NCBI GenBank assembly: GCA_012064385.1 | Contig: QRDG01000061.1 | Span: forward strand, 453,815 to 517,814 | Source of the DNA: Puccinellia tenuiflora | Lineage: Eukaryota > Streptophyta > Magnoliopsida > Poales > Poaceae | Direction: 5' to 3' | DNA length: 64,000 nucleotides | Part shown: one piece after another, positions 11,601-23,840 of the stretch | How the letters are laid out: each line of letters opens with the position of its first letter | Numbering within the stretch: position 1 is the stretch's first letter | The notes under the pieces: generated by a model | What the model saw: the letters and a program-made list of their open reading frames with translations, nothing else | Database searches by the model: none | What the model was told of the DNA's origin: nothing | Program-made: the position numbers and the translations under genes

Positions 11601-12741
11601 CAGCACGCGCGAGTCGACGGGGAGGCAGAGGAGAGGTCGGCGGAGCTGATGACGTCGTCGGCTTGGCTCCGGGCGGCCGGAGTCGACGGCGGCGAGCGGC
11701 GAGATACGGCTCGATCTAGATTTTCGGAGAGAGAAGGAAGGGGAGGGAGCAGGTGAGCGAGGGGAGCAGTTGGGGGAAGCAGAGGGCAGCGCACGGTGCC
11801 CGCCTTATCCACCGAGGCAGCGGCAGGGCGGCATGGCTGCGCGCGGCATGGCGCCAGTGCCGCGCGCCACAGTGACGAAGGGGAGAGAGGGGAGCTGACA
11901 GGGGTGGCCCAGTGTCAGAGTTTTAACCTTTTTGCAAAAAAATTCCAATTTTAATTAAAACCAGCAGGGTTTGGCTATTTAAATGAGCCACTTAAACATT
12001 TTTAGAAAATCTGGGAAAATTCATGTGGGCTCCCTATGTCCTGAGGAAACTCCACAAAAATTGTTGCCCCAAAATAAAATGGTTAGCTTCACACTTATTC
12101 ATATTGTTGCATTATGACCATTTTGATAAATTGCAAGAATGCATTTATTTGGAGCACTTACATATTTCCAAAAATAATGAAATTATTTGAGTAGGCCCCT
12201 GGTCAGGTAGAGACTCCACAAAAAATTGGGATGGCAAAATAAAAGGTTTGCACCACATTTGCTCATAGGGTTTAATTAAGGTCATTTTCGATACTTTCCA
12301 AAATGTATTTATTTGGAGTACCTAAGCAACTTAATAAATTATAAAAATATTTGTGGAGGCTCATAATATATTAATGAAGCTCCCCATAATTTTAGTTTGA
12401 ATTTTTGGAAAGCTTAACTTGGTTCCAAAAATAGAATTGACTTAAACCAATTTTGGGATTCTCAATTTTATTTATTATTTGGCAACATTTGGAATTTGAG
12501 AAAAGGTTGTAAGATGCAAACTTGGAACTTCCTAAACAATTTGGAAGTTCATTTAGTTTGTTGCCAAGTTGGGCATTGCATTTGGTTGGAGGTTTTGGGG
12601 AAGTTTGCTTCCCCTTTGTTAATGGATTTCAAAGTGGATAGTTAGAAGTTGCAATTTCATATGGATGCTATGATGCAAAACAAGAATGCAAAAAGTGGAA
12701 AAATTCTTCGTATTTTTCATTACAAAGCTGGGGCTGTTACA
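8623..12741 (-). repeat. 5' LTR of Gypsy-1 (right copy, complete)
   Basis: About 4.12 kb from TGTAGCGCC to GCTGTTACA, close to identical to the left copy except for the left copy's deletion. It is unusually long compared with the 4.8 kb internal part. The GC-rich block (11040-11900) contains GGCCGG palindromes and a long minus-strand open frame, shared with the left LTR by descent and not taken as a gene. Confidence 0.9.
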
Positions 12742-12789
12742 GGTAGCCTGACGGCGTCGTCTCGTGCGGCGGCGGCTCCTCCTTCTCTG

Positions 12790-13790
12790 TGTCCCGGTTC
12801 GTGGCTCGAACCGGGGAGGAGGCGTGGGTATTTATATCCAGGGACATCTAGTCCCGGTTGGTGCCACGAACCGGGACTAGAGGGTACCCTCTAGTCCCGG
12901 CTGGTGCCACGAACCGGGACTAGAGGTGTTTTCGGTGGGCAGAAAGGGCGCGCCAAAAAAACCCTCTAGTATCGGTTGTTTCCACGAACCGGGACTAGAG
13001 GTGTTTTTTTTTGTGCGCAAAGGACCAAATTTTTTCGAATTTGAAAAACTTCTACATATTTTTGAATTTGAATAACTTCTGCATATTTTTGAATCTGAAA
13101 AAAATTTCAAAATGAAAAGTGTTTGAATTTAAATAAGTAATCCAAAACCTTTTTCTTGTTTCCAAAATAATTATTCAAACTATTAACCATTTTGCCATTT
13201 TCAATTGAAAATGCATTAACTAATATTTTTTGAATCTGACAAAAATTTCAAAATGAAAAGTGTTTGAATTTAAATAAGCAATCCAAAACCTTTTTCTGTT
13301 TTCTAAAATAATTAAACATCCCTATTCAAACTATTAACCATTTTCCCATTTTCAATTAAAAATGCATTACCGTCATCAGTGCAGGTAGTATGCCCAATCA
13401 GGAAGAAGCACACAGATCGTGTGTTTTCTTCGAACGCTTGTGAGCTGTTGGATCAGCGGTGTGTTTCTTTCGAGCGTTTGTGAGCCGTTGGATCAACGGT
13501 GTGTTTCTTTCGAACGGAGTGTGCTCTCGAGCAGGAAAAATGGAGCTCGGGGTAGGAGATGATATAGGGAAACTTTTAGTACTGGTTCGTGATACGAACC
13601 GGTTCTAAAGGGTCTCGCGCTGGCCCCCACGACAACTGCGGCCTGCCGCAACCCTGTAGTCCCGGTTCGTATCACGAACCGGGACTAGAGCTCGCCCACG
13701 ATCTGGGACTAGAGGCTGCCGGCCTCGTAGCCGATGAACCGGGACTAGAGCCTCCCTCTAGTCCAGGTCCAAAATTCATCTGGTACTAGA
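12790..13790 (-). repeat. Subterminal repeats of CACTA-3
   Basis: At least six short imperfect palindromes built from TCCCGGTT...AACCGGGACTA, at about 12792, 12850, 12892, 12967, 13578 and 13657. Such arrays are the transposase-binding subterminal repeats of CACTA elements. Between them, 13390-13530 holds copies of a repeat containing the complement of ATCCAACGGCTCACA, also present at 41644-41880. Confidence 0.75.
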
Positions 13791-13833
13791 ACAAAATCTT
13801 GCTCTGGATGAAAGGTCCGTTTTCTACTAGTCG

Positions 13834-14643
13834 ACACAACGATTAGGTTATTCGAGAAGATTACAATGAGGGGCTTCGAGAAGAGGCAATTGTGGGGGCT
13901 CATATACTCGATGGACGACGGTAGCCATTAAAATCAATGGAAGGCCTTTTGTATTGCCGCACGGGAGATATGGAGTCAGCGTTACTGTACGTTACAGATC
14001 CAGGTCGAACAGAGAGCAAGAAAAGGCTGCATGGAAGATCATAGGGCAGCCAAGGAACCATCGAGTAGCGATGGCACGCCTGGGAATTGATGCGGCGGCG
14101 TCATATCTCTCTTGCTGGCCGATTTCCTTTTTTTCTTCTTGCTTCGGGTGGGCTGGTCTAGAGAGGTGTACCGAGCTGCGCGAGTCAGACCGAACGACAT
14201 TTTTTTTATTTGTTCATGCAAGTTGTATTCGACGAAGGGACTTTAGGAGCTGGCGCTAGGGGAGTACCAAGTAAAAGGATGACGTGGATACTCTGCATGT
14301 CAAGCTTGCAAACAATAAAAGCACTTAATAGGATGAACTTTATAGATATTATAGATTGTCTATCTAAAAAAAACTCGGTTCTGATTTTCACATTTTGTTT
14401 CTGTGTAGATGACATATGATATATACTCGATTAAACGTGTGCCATATGTCAATTAGGTTCGAACCCAAGACTTCAGTAGCTTGGAGTTGGTGGCCTAGCC
14501 ACTATTGCGATAAAGAAACATATCAGACCGTGGAAAAAGTATGTCATCGAAAAATATGTCACATAAAAAATCTGTTCACAAAAATATATGTCATTTAAAA
14601 AACAGACAAGAAACATATCGGAACGTGACGTGCCACGTATATA
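13834..14643. other. Unclassified intergenic sequence
   Basis: No supported gene. Short frames of 60-100 codons occur on both strands without recognisable domains. A GGTTCGAACCC box at about 14456 followed by tRNA-like sequence resembles a tRNA-derived promoter (B box) on the minus strand, but no complete tRNA fold is visible. Confidence 0.4.
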
Positions 14644-14721
14644 CTCCCTCCGTTTTTTAATGTAAGACGTTTTAGGGAGCTAAATTAGCTTACTAAAACG
14701 TCTTATATTAATGGACAGAGG
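14644..14721. mobile_element. Stowaway MITE (78 bp)
   Basis: Begins CTCCCTCCG and ends with the inverted counterpart, flanked by TA on both sides (14642-14643 and 14722-14723). The arms (TAAGACGTTTT and AAAACGTCTTA) fold into a hairpin. Size, TIR and TA duplication fit a Stowaway element mobilised by Tc1/mariner transposases. Confidence 0.85.
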
Positions 14722-14939
14722 TAATAAATAAAGTAACACCATAATTGTTTGTTTTATAATAGATCAAATTGCATGAACGGATAATCATGGTTAGGGCACG
14801 CTTAGATCACCGTTCCGGCCATAAAAATACAAACTCTGGGAACGTCTGTATATTTTACGCAACCAACCTCGTTTTCTTTACGAGGGAAAAGTAAACAGTA
14901 AATCAATCGGGTCCTTAGTGGTATATTGGCACTTGGCGC

Positions 14940-16130
14940 AACCAACATATAAATAACTAAATTGTGTCTGTTATTTCTCACCTGAAAAAGAATTGGAAAA
15001 ATTACATACATTAGGGGCGAGATTTGAACCGTGGATCGCTAGCCAGTACGGCCACCAATACTTTTTTTTTTTTTGACAAGCCACCAATACTTTTTGTACA
15101 ACCATTGAGAGATACACTAGTTAATATGGTCGTTCGGGACGATACCGCCGTATATCTTGGTGGTATGGTATGCAACCTAAACGCCACTATGTTGAGCGGT
15201 AGAGAAATAGGTTAGATCGGGCTAAAAAATCGGAACCAGTTCATTCTTGCTTAAACTTTTGTCTAAGGATTAGATTTGTCACTTTGGCCTTTCTCCACGA
15301 GGTGAAGCCTTCGTGTGGCCTCCCCTCCACCAGGAGGCCTGGCGGGGGTCGCTCCCCCGCGAGAAGCCTTAAATATCAGGTTAAGAAAAAAATGTATGTT
15401 AAATATCACAAAGTTCCCCACGTGTTGGCCATGAGTTGAAATCAAGCAAAAAAATTGTACCTAATTTCTCGCCTGAAAGAGAAAAAGAGGGGAGGCCTGG
15501 CGGGGGTCGCACCCCCGCGAGAAGCCTTAAATATCGAGTTAAGAAAAATGTATGTTAAATATCACAAAGTTCCCCACGTGTTGGCCATGAGTTGAAACAA
15601 GCAAAAACAATTGTACCTAATTTCTCGCCCGAAAGAGAAAATGAAAAAAATTAGGGGTAGGGCGGTATTTGAACCCACGATCTCTGACTTGAGGAGCAGC
15701 AAGCTATCCACTACGACCTTCGATACATTACGGGCCTGTTCGGAATCCATCCACTCCGCTCTAGAATTTCTGATTCCGCGGAGCCCGTGGAGCTTGGTTT
15801 TAACAGCTCCGTGAAAATGAACTGCATCCGGCCCAGCTCCACTCTTCCAGCTCCGTGGAGTTGGTGTGTTCGGCCCAGCTCCGTCCGCTCCTGGAGCCCA
15901 GTTCGGGAGCGGAGAGGATCCGAACACGCACTACATATACGTACTGAGCTAGATCGTATTTAATAAGGTTGTTCGGGATGGTACCGCCGTATATCCAGGC
16001 GGGTACGATATGAAATCTACCCGCCGGTATGTTGAGCTGTAGAGAAATAGGTTAGATCGGGCTAAAAATCCGGAACCAGTTCATTTTTGCTTAAACTTTT
16101 GTCTAAGGGTTAAATTTGTCACTTTGGCCA
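14940..16130. repeat. Cluster of direct repeats with tRNA-like (SINE-like) segments
   Basis: A unit containing a B-box-like TTTGAAC segment at about 15017, a block around 15120-15240 and a tail at 15230-15290 recurs at about 15665, 15960-16070 and 16060-16128. Between them, a 158-bp segment starting GGAGGCCTGGCGGGGG is present twice in tandem (15333 and 15491). On the minus strand, 15655-15725 has the order of a tRNA-like promoter ending in GGGTTCAAAT. The cluster looks like tandemly reduplicated SINE-related sequence. The family was not recognised. Confidence 0.5.
15732..15929. mobile_element. Foldback MITE inserted in the repeat cluster
   Basis: Termini GGGCCTGTTCGGAATCC and the inverted GGATCCGAACACGC bound about 200 bp rich in AGCTCC/GGAGCT inverted motifs. 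This segment is absent from the parallel repeat copy near 15060-15120. The ends resemble common grass foldback MITEs, but no clean target duplication is seen, so the superfamily is left open. Confidence 0.5.
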
Positions 16131-16888
16131 ATCCTATACTCCACTAAAAAAAGATACAAATCCTATACGTGTCGGGCAGATGAGGCCCATTTCCTGGCCC
16201 ATCAACGGGACCCATCGGTTGTGGCGGACACGAGGCCCAGGCTCGCAGGTCTGGAATCTGGATTGATAGGTCGGGCAATTGGCATGCAGCAGCTGAGCAG
16301 CGCAGCAGGCTCCCATTGAGGCCCATGTAGGAAGCAACAAGATGAAGTACGGATTTTTTTCGTGTGAGTCGGATTGGATACTCTGACAGATCTAGAGGAG
16401 GTCGGTCGGACAGAAGAGGACGGTGAGATCAGCGACAACGGCGTAGGAGCGTGATATTGATGGTGTCTGTTCTGTGGCGTGGCAACGCGTGGCGCATGCC
16501 CAATGGCTGCGTGTTTCGACGGGGCGATAACGTGGGGATGATTCAAGATGGTGCATGTATGAGATTTTGAGGTCGACGGGGTGTGTGGTAGGCTGGTCAT
16601 CTACCATAGAGTCATGTTAAAGATTGATCTGGAGTCTGACGGGACATTCCACTCGGTTGATGGAGAGGCTACAACGAGAGAGCTCAGAGAGTTGAAGCCT
16701 ATATCAGTGGAAAGGCGAGATGCATGTGGTCCGGGCTAGAGCTCAGTGGTTCGGAGGGATGCGTGGAACTCGACATCGGTCGGGTATGACTGTGTATCTG
16801 TAGTGGGCCTGACATGTTTTGGGTTAACGACCTGGTAGATCTTGGTCAAAATTGCAGAGGCTCAGTGCGGTATTAGAGACGGGATGTG
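16131..16888. other. Left flank of the ATGTG element; unclassified sequence
   Basis: No supported gene. Before the insertion of the 16889-22096 element this sequence was continuous with 22102 onward. The joined stretch has a transcript-like CTATATAA (about 22640) and a composition reminiscent of a retrotransposon 3' region and LTR, but no boundaries can be fixed. Confidence 0.3.
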
Positions 16889-18481
16889 TGCTGGTGTATT
16901 AAAATAAATTGGGTGGTGCCCCAAGCGAAGGCGGAATTGCAGCTAGTAGCAGTTTTCCCTCGTTTAATGAATTGAGGTTTATCGAACCAGTAGGACTTTG
17001 AAATCAACAACGAGATGAATGTTGAAGATCTCTGGCGCTTGACCTTCAACAGACGTGGACCTACACACAATCAACCAAAATACTTTGCCCCCAACGGCGG
17101 AAAGGTTGTCAATCTTTCCGGTCTCGCAGAAAACAAAGCGGTTAATTGTATGATGAAATATGAAAAGTGACCAGAGGAGTAATGATGATTAAAAGCAAGT
17201 AAATGAGGTTGTAAACAATGTAAAAAGATGGACCGGGGGCCATGGGTTCACTAGTGGAGTCTCTCAAGTAAATAAAATATGCATTTGATGGGTGAACGAA
17301 TTACAGCTAGGCAAATGACAAGATCATGACACAAACCTAATTTAGTTATAACAAAAAGGACATGATAATATTTATAGAGGCATCACGACAAGGAACAAAG
17401 ACCGTTGAGTCCAACTGCGTCTTTGTCTAAAAAGTCCACCGTGGGATCGCCATCCAGCTTGTCACCCAACGGTATTAAGTTGCAAGCAACAGACAATTGC
17501 ATTAAGTAAAGTGCATGAAGTAAGCAATACTAATATCAAAAGAGACATTAACACCGCTGTTTTACCCTTAGTAGCAACAACACACCCTCGCCCTTAGACG
17601 TTTCTGTCACTCGTGGCCAGGAACAAAAGGGGGCATGAACCCACTATCTAGCATAAATATCCTCTCTTGGAGATACACACAATCACTTGGCCAAAGTAAC
17701 TACGCACATCGGAGAGCATGCAAGAACATAAATTACTCATATAAGAGTCATGCACAATCTGAACATAACTTCATAATCCATCGGATCCCAGCAAACACAT
17801 CACATAGCATTACAATAATCGATCTTGATCATGTTAGGCAGCTCACAAGATCATAAGACATGAAGCACAAAAGAGAGAGACTACCAACTAGCTACTGCCA
17901 TGGACCCGTAGTCCAAGGTGAGACTACTCACAAATCATCCCGGAGGAAGGCATGACGATGAAGAGTCCTCCGGGATCGATCTCCCCTCCGGCAGAGTGCC
18001 GGGATCGGCTTCAGATTGGACCCCGAACTAGGGTTTTCGGTGACGGCGCGTCGGGGTCGAGTTTCTGGAAAATAATGGCCGTCTCCACGTTTTTAGGGTA
18101 AAAGGCAATTTATAGGCATCGGAGGGGGCCGAGGTGAGGTCCCACGGGCAGGGGTGGGCCCCACCCGCGGGTGACCCCCAGGCCACGGCAGGGGGGCGCC
18201 TCTGCCCTGCGGGCATCCCCTCCGGCTCTCCTTTGGACTTTTACTTCGTCTTGGCAAATAAAAAATCCACGTAAATTTTCGTCCAATTCCGAGAATATTT
18301 CCAGAAGTAAATTTCTGAAACAAAAAGACAGCAAAAACAAGTAACTGGCACTTGGCATCTTGTCAATAGGTTAGTCCGACAAAATGCATAAAAATGATAT
18401 AAATGACAGTAAAAACATGTGACAATATCACAAAACTAGCATGGATCACTCAAAAATTATAGATACGTTTGAGACGTATCA
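16889..18481 (-). repeat. 3' LTR of the 16889-22096 element
   Basis: Starts TGCTGGTG and ends GACGTATCA on the plus strand. It contains about 50 bases at its outer end (16889-16937) that the partner LTR lacks. Confidence 0.85.
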
Positions 18482-20545
18482 GCATCCCCAAGCTTAACTC
18501 CTACTCGTCCTCGAGTAGGTAAGTGATAATAAATAATTTTTTATGAGACATGCGACCAACACATTTTTGATCAAGATAGTGATGCAAATCAAAGAATGTG
18601 AATGAAGAGATACAAAACAATTGTCTACAATTGATAGCAAGAAAGTAATGAATAAGCAAGTTGAATCATCCAAGTAAAACCTTTCATAAATAGTACGCTC
18701 AAAGACATGAAAACAATGTGATCAACATATTTGACTAATTCACTAGGATAATAATTCCATGACAAAAGTGTTTGAAATCAACACAAAGGAAGATGTAAGC
18801 ATTAGCAAAGAGCTTCAACTTCCAACGGCTTATCTTATAGATAAAGTCAATATAAAGATTCATGTTTAATCTTGATAATGTAATATGCTCAACGATACCC
18901 AGGGTCAATGCTAGATGTTTGCTTTTGTGGAGATAGAAGGAAAAAGGGAAAACTGACTCAACATTAAAAGTAAAAGAAAGGCCCTTCGCAGAGGGAAGCA
19001 GGGATTAGTCATGTGCTAGAGCTTTTTGGTTTTTTATAACAGAAGTAAAATGATTTTGAGGTATGCATGCTTTCGTCAACAACTTCACAACAGAGAAACT
19101 ATCTAGTCCCTCATGAAAAGCAAGGTTTTTAGACTTGTGAGAGCAGCTGGTTCTTAGAAGAGCGAGTACGCTCTTCTTTCTCCTTGGTTTCACCATTGTC
19201 CAATGTTTGGGCTGATTTCTCAGATTTGCATTGCGCGGAGGAGAATTGTGAGTTATATTTATATTTTTGCTTAAGCTGCTCTCGGATTGATTCAAGTGAA
19301 GATGTAATCCATCTACACCGGGTGAAAGGGGGGAAATGACCTCGCTTGTCACAAGTTATATCTAGCTCTCTACTGCTCCCTCATGAGCTTAAAAACAGAG
19401 GCACAAAGAAGAAGTATTTTGAAATTTTAAAGTTAGCACATGACAAATTTACTTGGAATGGTAGGAAATACCATGCATAGGTAGATATGGTGGACTCAGC
19501 TGGCAAGAAAGTTTGGCTTTGGGGATTGGATGCACGAGTGAACCATACACTCAGTACGAATTTTTAGGCTTAGCAAAAAAAGGTGTTTGACGCAAACATC
19601 TAATAATAACCGGTAACAGAACAACATAAGACATTTACCGGCCATAACCATAAAAACTCTACACCGTCTCCCTTGTTGACCAAACAATTCTTTTGATGGA
19701 AAGATTAGCACTATGAATTAACAGCTGTGAAAAACCACACAATTTTAAGCTTTCAACCATATTTCTTTACTAATCAATTCCACTCAAATAACCAGCAAGT
19801 TTAAGCATTCAACTTAACATCTCAAAACAATTGAGAAGCATCAAGTATCCACACCATCATCTACAAAACTATGCAGGCTTTTCATTTTATTCTATCATCA
19901 CACAAACAGCATTTTGTCGCATTGACAATTCAAGCAATTTTTCAACAACAACTCTCCAACAAGTATAAGTGAAGAACAAGAGAGTTTAACTTAACAACTA
20001 GCAGCTCTAAACAAGATAAAAGCTAAAAGCGAGAGCTTACTAGAAAACAGACAGTAGCTAAGAATACTCAAAAAGATATAAGCGAAGCAAAGGAGTATTC
20101 AAATGAAAAAGCGGAGCGTGTCTCTCTCCCACACAAATAAAGCTAGGATCCAACAAAGATATGACTAGCAAACAAACTAACAAAACTGAAAGTAAAAAAG
20201 ACGCTCCAAGCATAGCACATAATATGTAAAGTGATAAAAACGAAGTTCAACGAAGACGACCTTATGATAGTCGATTAAGATGAGGGGATGCCTTGGGCAT
20301 CCCCAAGCTTTGACTCTTGGTAGTTCTTGATATTCAGAGGGGGTGCCATGGGGCATCCCCAAGCTTGAGCTTTGATCCATCCTCGATTTCTTCATATTCC
20401 TCTCGTTTGGAACTTAAAAACTCCCTTCACACAAAACTTCTCATAATTTGATTAGAGGGTTAGTGCTCATAAATTAAAATGCACATGTGTTCAACTCATG
20501 ACAAATTGCAAACCAACTTCATTAGACATTAGCTACTGTAGGACT

Positions 20546-22096
20546 TGCAGCTAGTAGCAGTTTTCCCTCGTTTAACGAACCGAGGTTTATCGAATCAGTA
20601 GGACTTTGAAATCAACAACGAGGTGAATGTTGAAGATCTCTGGCGCTTGACCTTCAACAGACGTGGACCTGCACACACTCAACCAAAATACTTTGCCCCC
20701 AACGGCGGAAAGGTTGTTAATCTTTCCGGTCTCGCAGAAAACAAAGCGGTGAATTGTATGATGAAATAGATTAAATATGAAAAGTGACCAGAGGAGTAAT
20801 GATGATTAAAAGCAAGTAAATGAGGTTGTAAACAATGTAAAAAGATGGACCGGGGGCTATGGGTTCACTAGTGGAGTCTCTCAAGTAAATAAAATATGCA
20901 TGTGATGGGTGAACGAATTACAGCTAGGCAATTGACAAGATCATAACACAAACCCAATTTAGCTATGACAAAAAGGACATGATAATATTTATGGAGGCAT
21001 CACGACAAGGAACAAAGACCGTTGAGTCCAACTGCGTCTTTGTCTAAAAAGTCCACCGTGGGATCGCCATCCAGCTTGTCACCCAACGGTATTAAGTTGC
21101 AAGCAACAGACAATTGCATTAAGTAAAGTGCATGAAGTAAGCAATACTAATATCAAAAGAGACATTAACACCGCTGTTTTACCCTTAGTAGCAACTGCAC
21201 ACCCTCGCCCTTAGACGTTTCTGTCACTCGTGCCTAGGAACAAAAGGGGGAATGAACCCACTATCTAGCATAAATACCCTCTCTTGGAGATACACACAAT
21301 CACTTGGACAAAGTAACTACGCACATCGGAGAGCATGCAAGAACATAAATTACTCATATAAGAATCATGCACAATCTGAACATAACTTCATAATCCATCG
21401 GATCCCAGCAAACACATCACATAGCATTACAATAATCAATCTTGATCATGTTAGGCAGCTCACAAGATCATAAGACATGAAGCACAAGAGAGAGAGACTA
21501 CCAACTAGCACTGCCATGGACCCGTAGTCCAAGGTGAGACTACTCACAAATCATCTCGGAGGAAGTTATGATGATGAAGAGCCCTCCGGGATCGATCTCC
21601 CCTCCAGCAGAGTGCCGGGATCAGCTTCAGATTGGACCTCGAAGTAGGGTTTTCGGTGACGGCGCGTCGGGGTCGAGTTTCTGGAAAATAATGGCCGCCT
21701 TCACGTTTTTAGGGTAAAAGGCAATTTATAGGCGTCGGAGGGGGCCGAGGTGAGGTCCCACGGGCAGGGGCGGGCCCCACCCGCGGGTGACCCCCAGGCC
21801 GCGGCAGGGGGCGCCTCTGCCCTGTGGGCCTCCCCTCCGGCTCTCCTTCGGACTGGTACTTCGTCGTGGCAAATAAAAATTCTCCGTAAATTTTTGTCCA
21901 ATTCCGAGAATATTTTCAGAACTAAATTTCTGAAACAAAGAGACAGAAAAAACAGGGAACTGGCACTTGGCATCTTGTCAATAGGTTAGTCCGACAAAAT
22001 GCATAAAAATGATATAAATGATAGTAAAAACATGTGACAATATCACAAAACTAGCATGGATCACTCAAAAATTATAGATACGTTTGAGACGTATCA
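20546..22096 (-). repeat. 5' LTR of the 16889-22096 element, truncated at its inner end
   Basis: Homology to the partner starts at TGCAGCTAGTAGCAG (20546) and continues to GACGTATCA (22096). The sequence just inside (20500-20545) has no primer-binding site, so the LTR end and primer site were lost together. Confidence 0.8.
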
Positions 22097-22101
22097 ATGT
22101 G

Positions 22102-23067
22102 CGATAAGTACATGACACATCGACATCGAGTGCATCTGGTCAGACATGAGTGTAGTGGTGCTGAAGCAGTGTTGGCGAGTACCACGTTCAAGGTAGTCAT
22201 TGGGTCTACCGAGATTGACGTCAGGTGATGACATGACTCGTAAGTTAGAGAGTACATTGTCGTATATTCTGTTATGTTCAGTTCACATGGAAAAGTGTGG
22301 ATTGACAAGATGCATGGAGAAGGAGGTATAGATGTGGGACATGTAGAAAACTATCCGGAAAGGATGCGATAACTGCGAATTTGACATGTTGAAATCACTT
22401 TCATGCAGATGAGTGGTTGGTGTGTGATGGTGCTGAACAGGAAGAAGAAACAACAGTTGCAGGTGGAGTCACAACGGAGTCTGGAAATAGCAGTGGAACT
22501 CACGGAAGACAACTCAAGTCCGTTGTACATGGAAGTTTGACGCATTAACAAATTCAAAGAGGTGGACAATATTCGTCATGGTGAAGTTTGTTTAGTTTGT
22601 GTCGAATATTGTTTAAGTCAGACATTAGTAGTCTTGCCCTCCTATATAATGTGAGGGTGTCACACGATATAATCCATGCCGACTTGATAGCAACAGATAC
22701 TCCTAGGAGCAGCGGATTGTGCCGACGCCTAGGACCGCCATGTTTAGCGATATCAGAGGGGAGGAGCGTATATAGTCATACCTCAGAGAGTAGGCGAGTC
22801 CACCGAACCTCGTTGATAAATCTCGTCATCTTGCTGTGACTACTTGTTTCTCGATAGCTCGACTGTGCGACTACGGCGATAACTCCGAACGATGGTGGAC
22901 ACCAGTACAAATTGAGCTTCCTTTTCTTTTGTTGTGTACTAACTTGTGTTTGTTGTGAGTTGTTTGATTAGCTCCCTTATATCCCGATGCATGCTCTCTA
23001 AAAAAAAGCGGGTATGAACCTTAGATTTCGGTCCATGTGTGTAGGAAGCTTAAACTAGTGATGTAAA
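22102..23067. other. Right flank of the ATGTG element; possible old LTR-element remnant
   Basis: No supported coding sequence. A TATA-like CTATATAATG near 22640 followed by transcript-like sequence, and purine-rich GAGGTGGACAATATTC near 22560, suggest the 3' end and LTR of an old Copia-type element. This is a weak inference without boundaries. Confidence 0.25.
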
Positions 23068-23192
23068 TGGCATCCCGCCAAAATCCTACTTCATAAATAA
23101 TTTTATGATTTCTATTTCAAAATTTGACCAAATTTTAAACTAGAAATCACAAATAAAATAGAAGTGGGATTTCCGGAGATCCCACTTGACAC
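23068..23192. mobile_element. Small foldback MITE-like element
   Basis: About 125 bp of imperfect inverted repeat. The left arm contains AAATCCTACTTC and GATTTCTATTTCAAAATTTG; the right arm is the complement with a few mismatches. No coding sequence; target duplication not clear. Confidence 0.45.
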
Positions 23193-23840
23193 CTAAGCTG
23201 GATCAGAAATATCTTTTTCGAAAAGGCATTGCGCACAGCATACATACAGTGCTTCCATCCTGATCCATGTGTGAAGCTAAACGCAGATCTCCTCTTCTAC
23301 ATGAGAGGGTGTTCCCACGACAAACTAGAAGTCAAATGGAAACGCCTTACCAGACAGGCCCTAAGGCTGACACTGGTTTGTCCACTAGAGTAATCTGCAG
23401 TTATTCTTCCCATGACAAACATCTAGGACAAAATGTTTGGTGCAGTGAAAATTCAAAGTGATAGTAACTCTAAATCTCTCGCAGGAGTGCACCATTTAGA
23501 GATAGATAGATCAAGAGCTGTAACAATTTTCAAAACGCAGAAGATTCACCGTGACACTTCAGAAAAACATGGGAATTTCTTCGAAACTAAAACTAGATCA
23601 TCAAGGCCTAGATATATCTAAAACCAGAACATCTACCAAGAATAGCGATACAATTAGAAATACTCACAACAGATCTTACTTTGTTCATACTAGCACCGAT
23701 CACCTACTCAGTAGACAAACATAATAATACATTGAAGTCTTCAGTGCACCAATTGACAAACACCATAGAGCATTACATACATAGATATCCCTACTTCCAG
23801 AAACTAAAGCACACATTCCAAATTACTTCCAGCACGGTGA

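Larger units (their letters stand above)
331..12741 (-). mobile_element. Gypsy-1: full-length Ty3/Gypsy chromovirus retrotransposon
   Basis: Complete element in minus orientation. Both LTRs begin TGTAGCGCCCCGACC and end GCTGTTACA on the plus strand. The flanking five bases are GGCAG (326-330) and GGTAG (12742-12746), a target-site duplication with one later change. A primer-binding site complementary to initiator tRNA-Met lies at 8608-8619, and a polypurine tract at 3824-3839. The internal part carries gag, protease, reverse transcriptase, RNase H, integrase and a chromodomain-like tail, which places it among chromoviruses, probably the Tekay/Del branch. Gag-protease is broken, while pol is open for 1028 codons. 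The insertion lies in the leader of CACTA-3. Confidence 0.93.
1..13833 (-). mobile_element. CACTA-3: terminal part of a CACTA DNA transposon, split by Gypsy-1
   Basis: Read on the minus strand, the element begins near 13833 with ACTAGTAGAAAACGG, a CACTA-type end whose first bases are altered (TCG precedes ACTAG). It continues through inverted subterminal repeats to a TATA-like box near 12835 (ATATAAATA), a GC-rich leader and, beyond the inserted retrotransposon, a GC-rich proline-coding block (53-330) followed by AT-rich sequence that runs off the window. The order end, subterminal repeats, TATA box, GC-rich leader and AT-rich intron is the same as at 43885-45208 in CACTA-1. The other end lies outside the window, so autonomy cannot be judged. 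The element is inferred from one end only. Confidence 0.6.
16889..22096 (-). mobile_element. Non-coding LTR retrotransposon (Fatima-like LTRs)
   Basis: Identical five-base duplications ATGTG flank the element (16884-16888 and 22097-22101). Read on the minus strand the LTR starts TGATACGTCTCAAACG, a start typical of Triticeae Gypsy LTRs of the Fatima group, and ends TACACCAGCA. LTRs are 16889-18481 and 20546-22096. The 2.06 kb internal part has no gag or pol, only non-coding sequence with repeated GGGGATGCC/CATCCCCAAGCTT motifs. A purine-rich AAGCTTGGGGATGC directly abuts the 3' LTR. The 5' LTR lacks about 50 terminal bases, and no primer-binding site follows, so that junction has been deleted. 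Confidence 0.85.

Noticed and set aside
14440..14530. Possible tRNA gene around GGTTCGAACCC
   Set aside because: Only a B-box-like segment is convincing; acceptor and anticodon stems cannot be drawn.
16202..16600. 132-codon minus-strand frame
   Set aside because: No domain features, and the flanking sequence resembles old repeat DNA interrupted by the ATGTG element.
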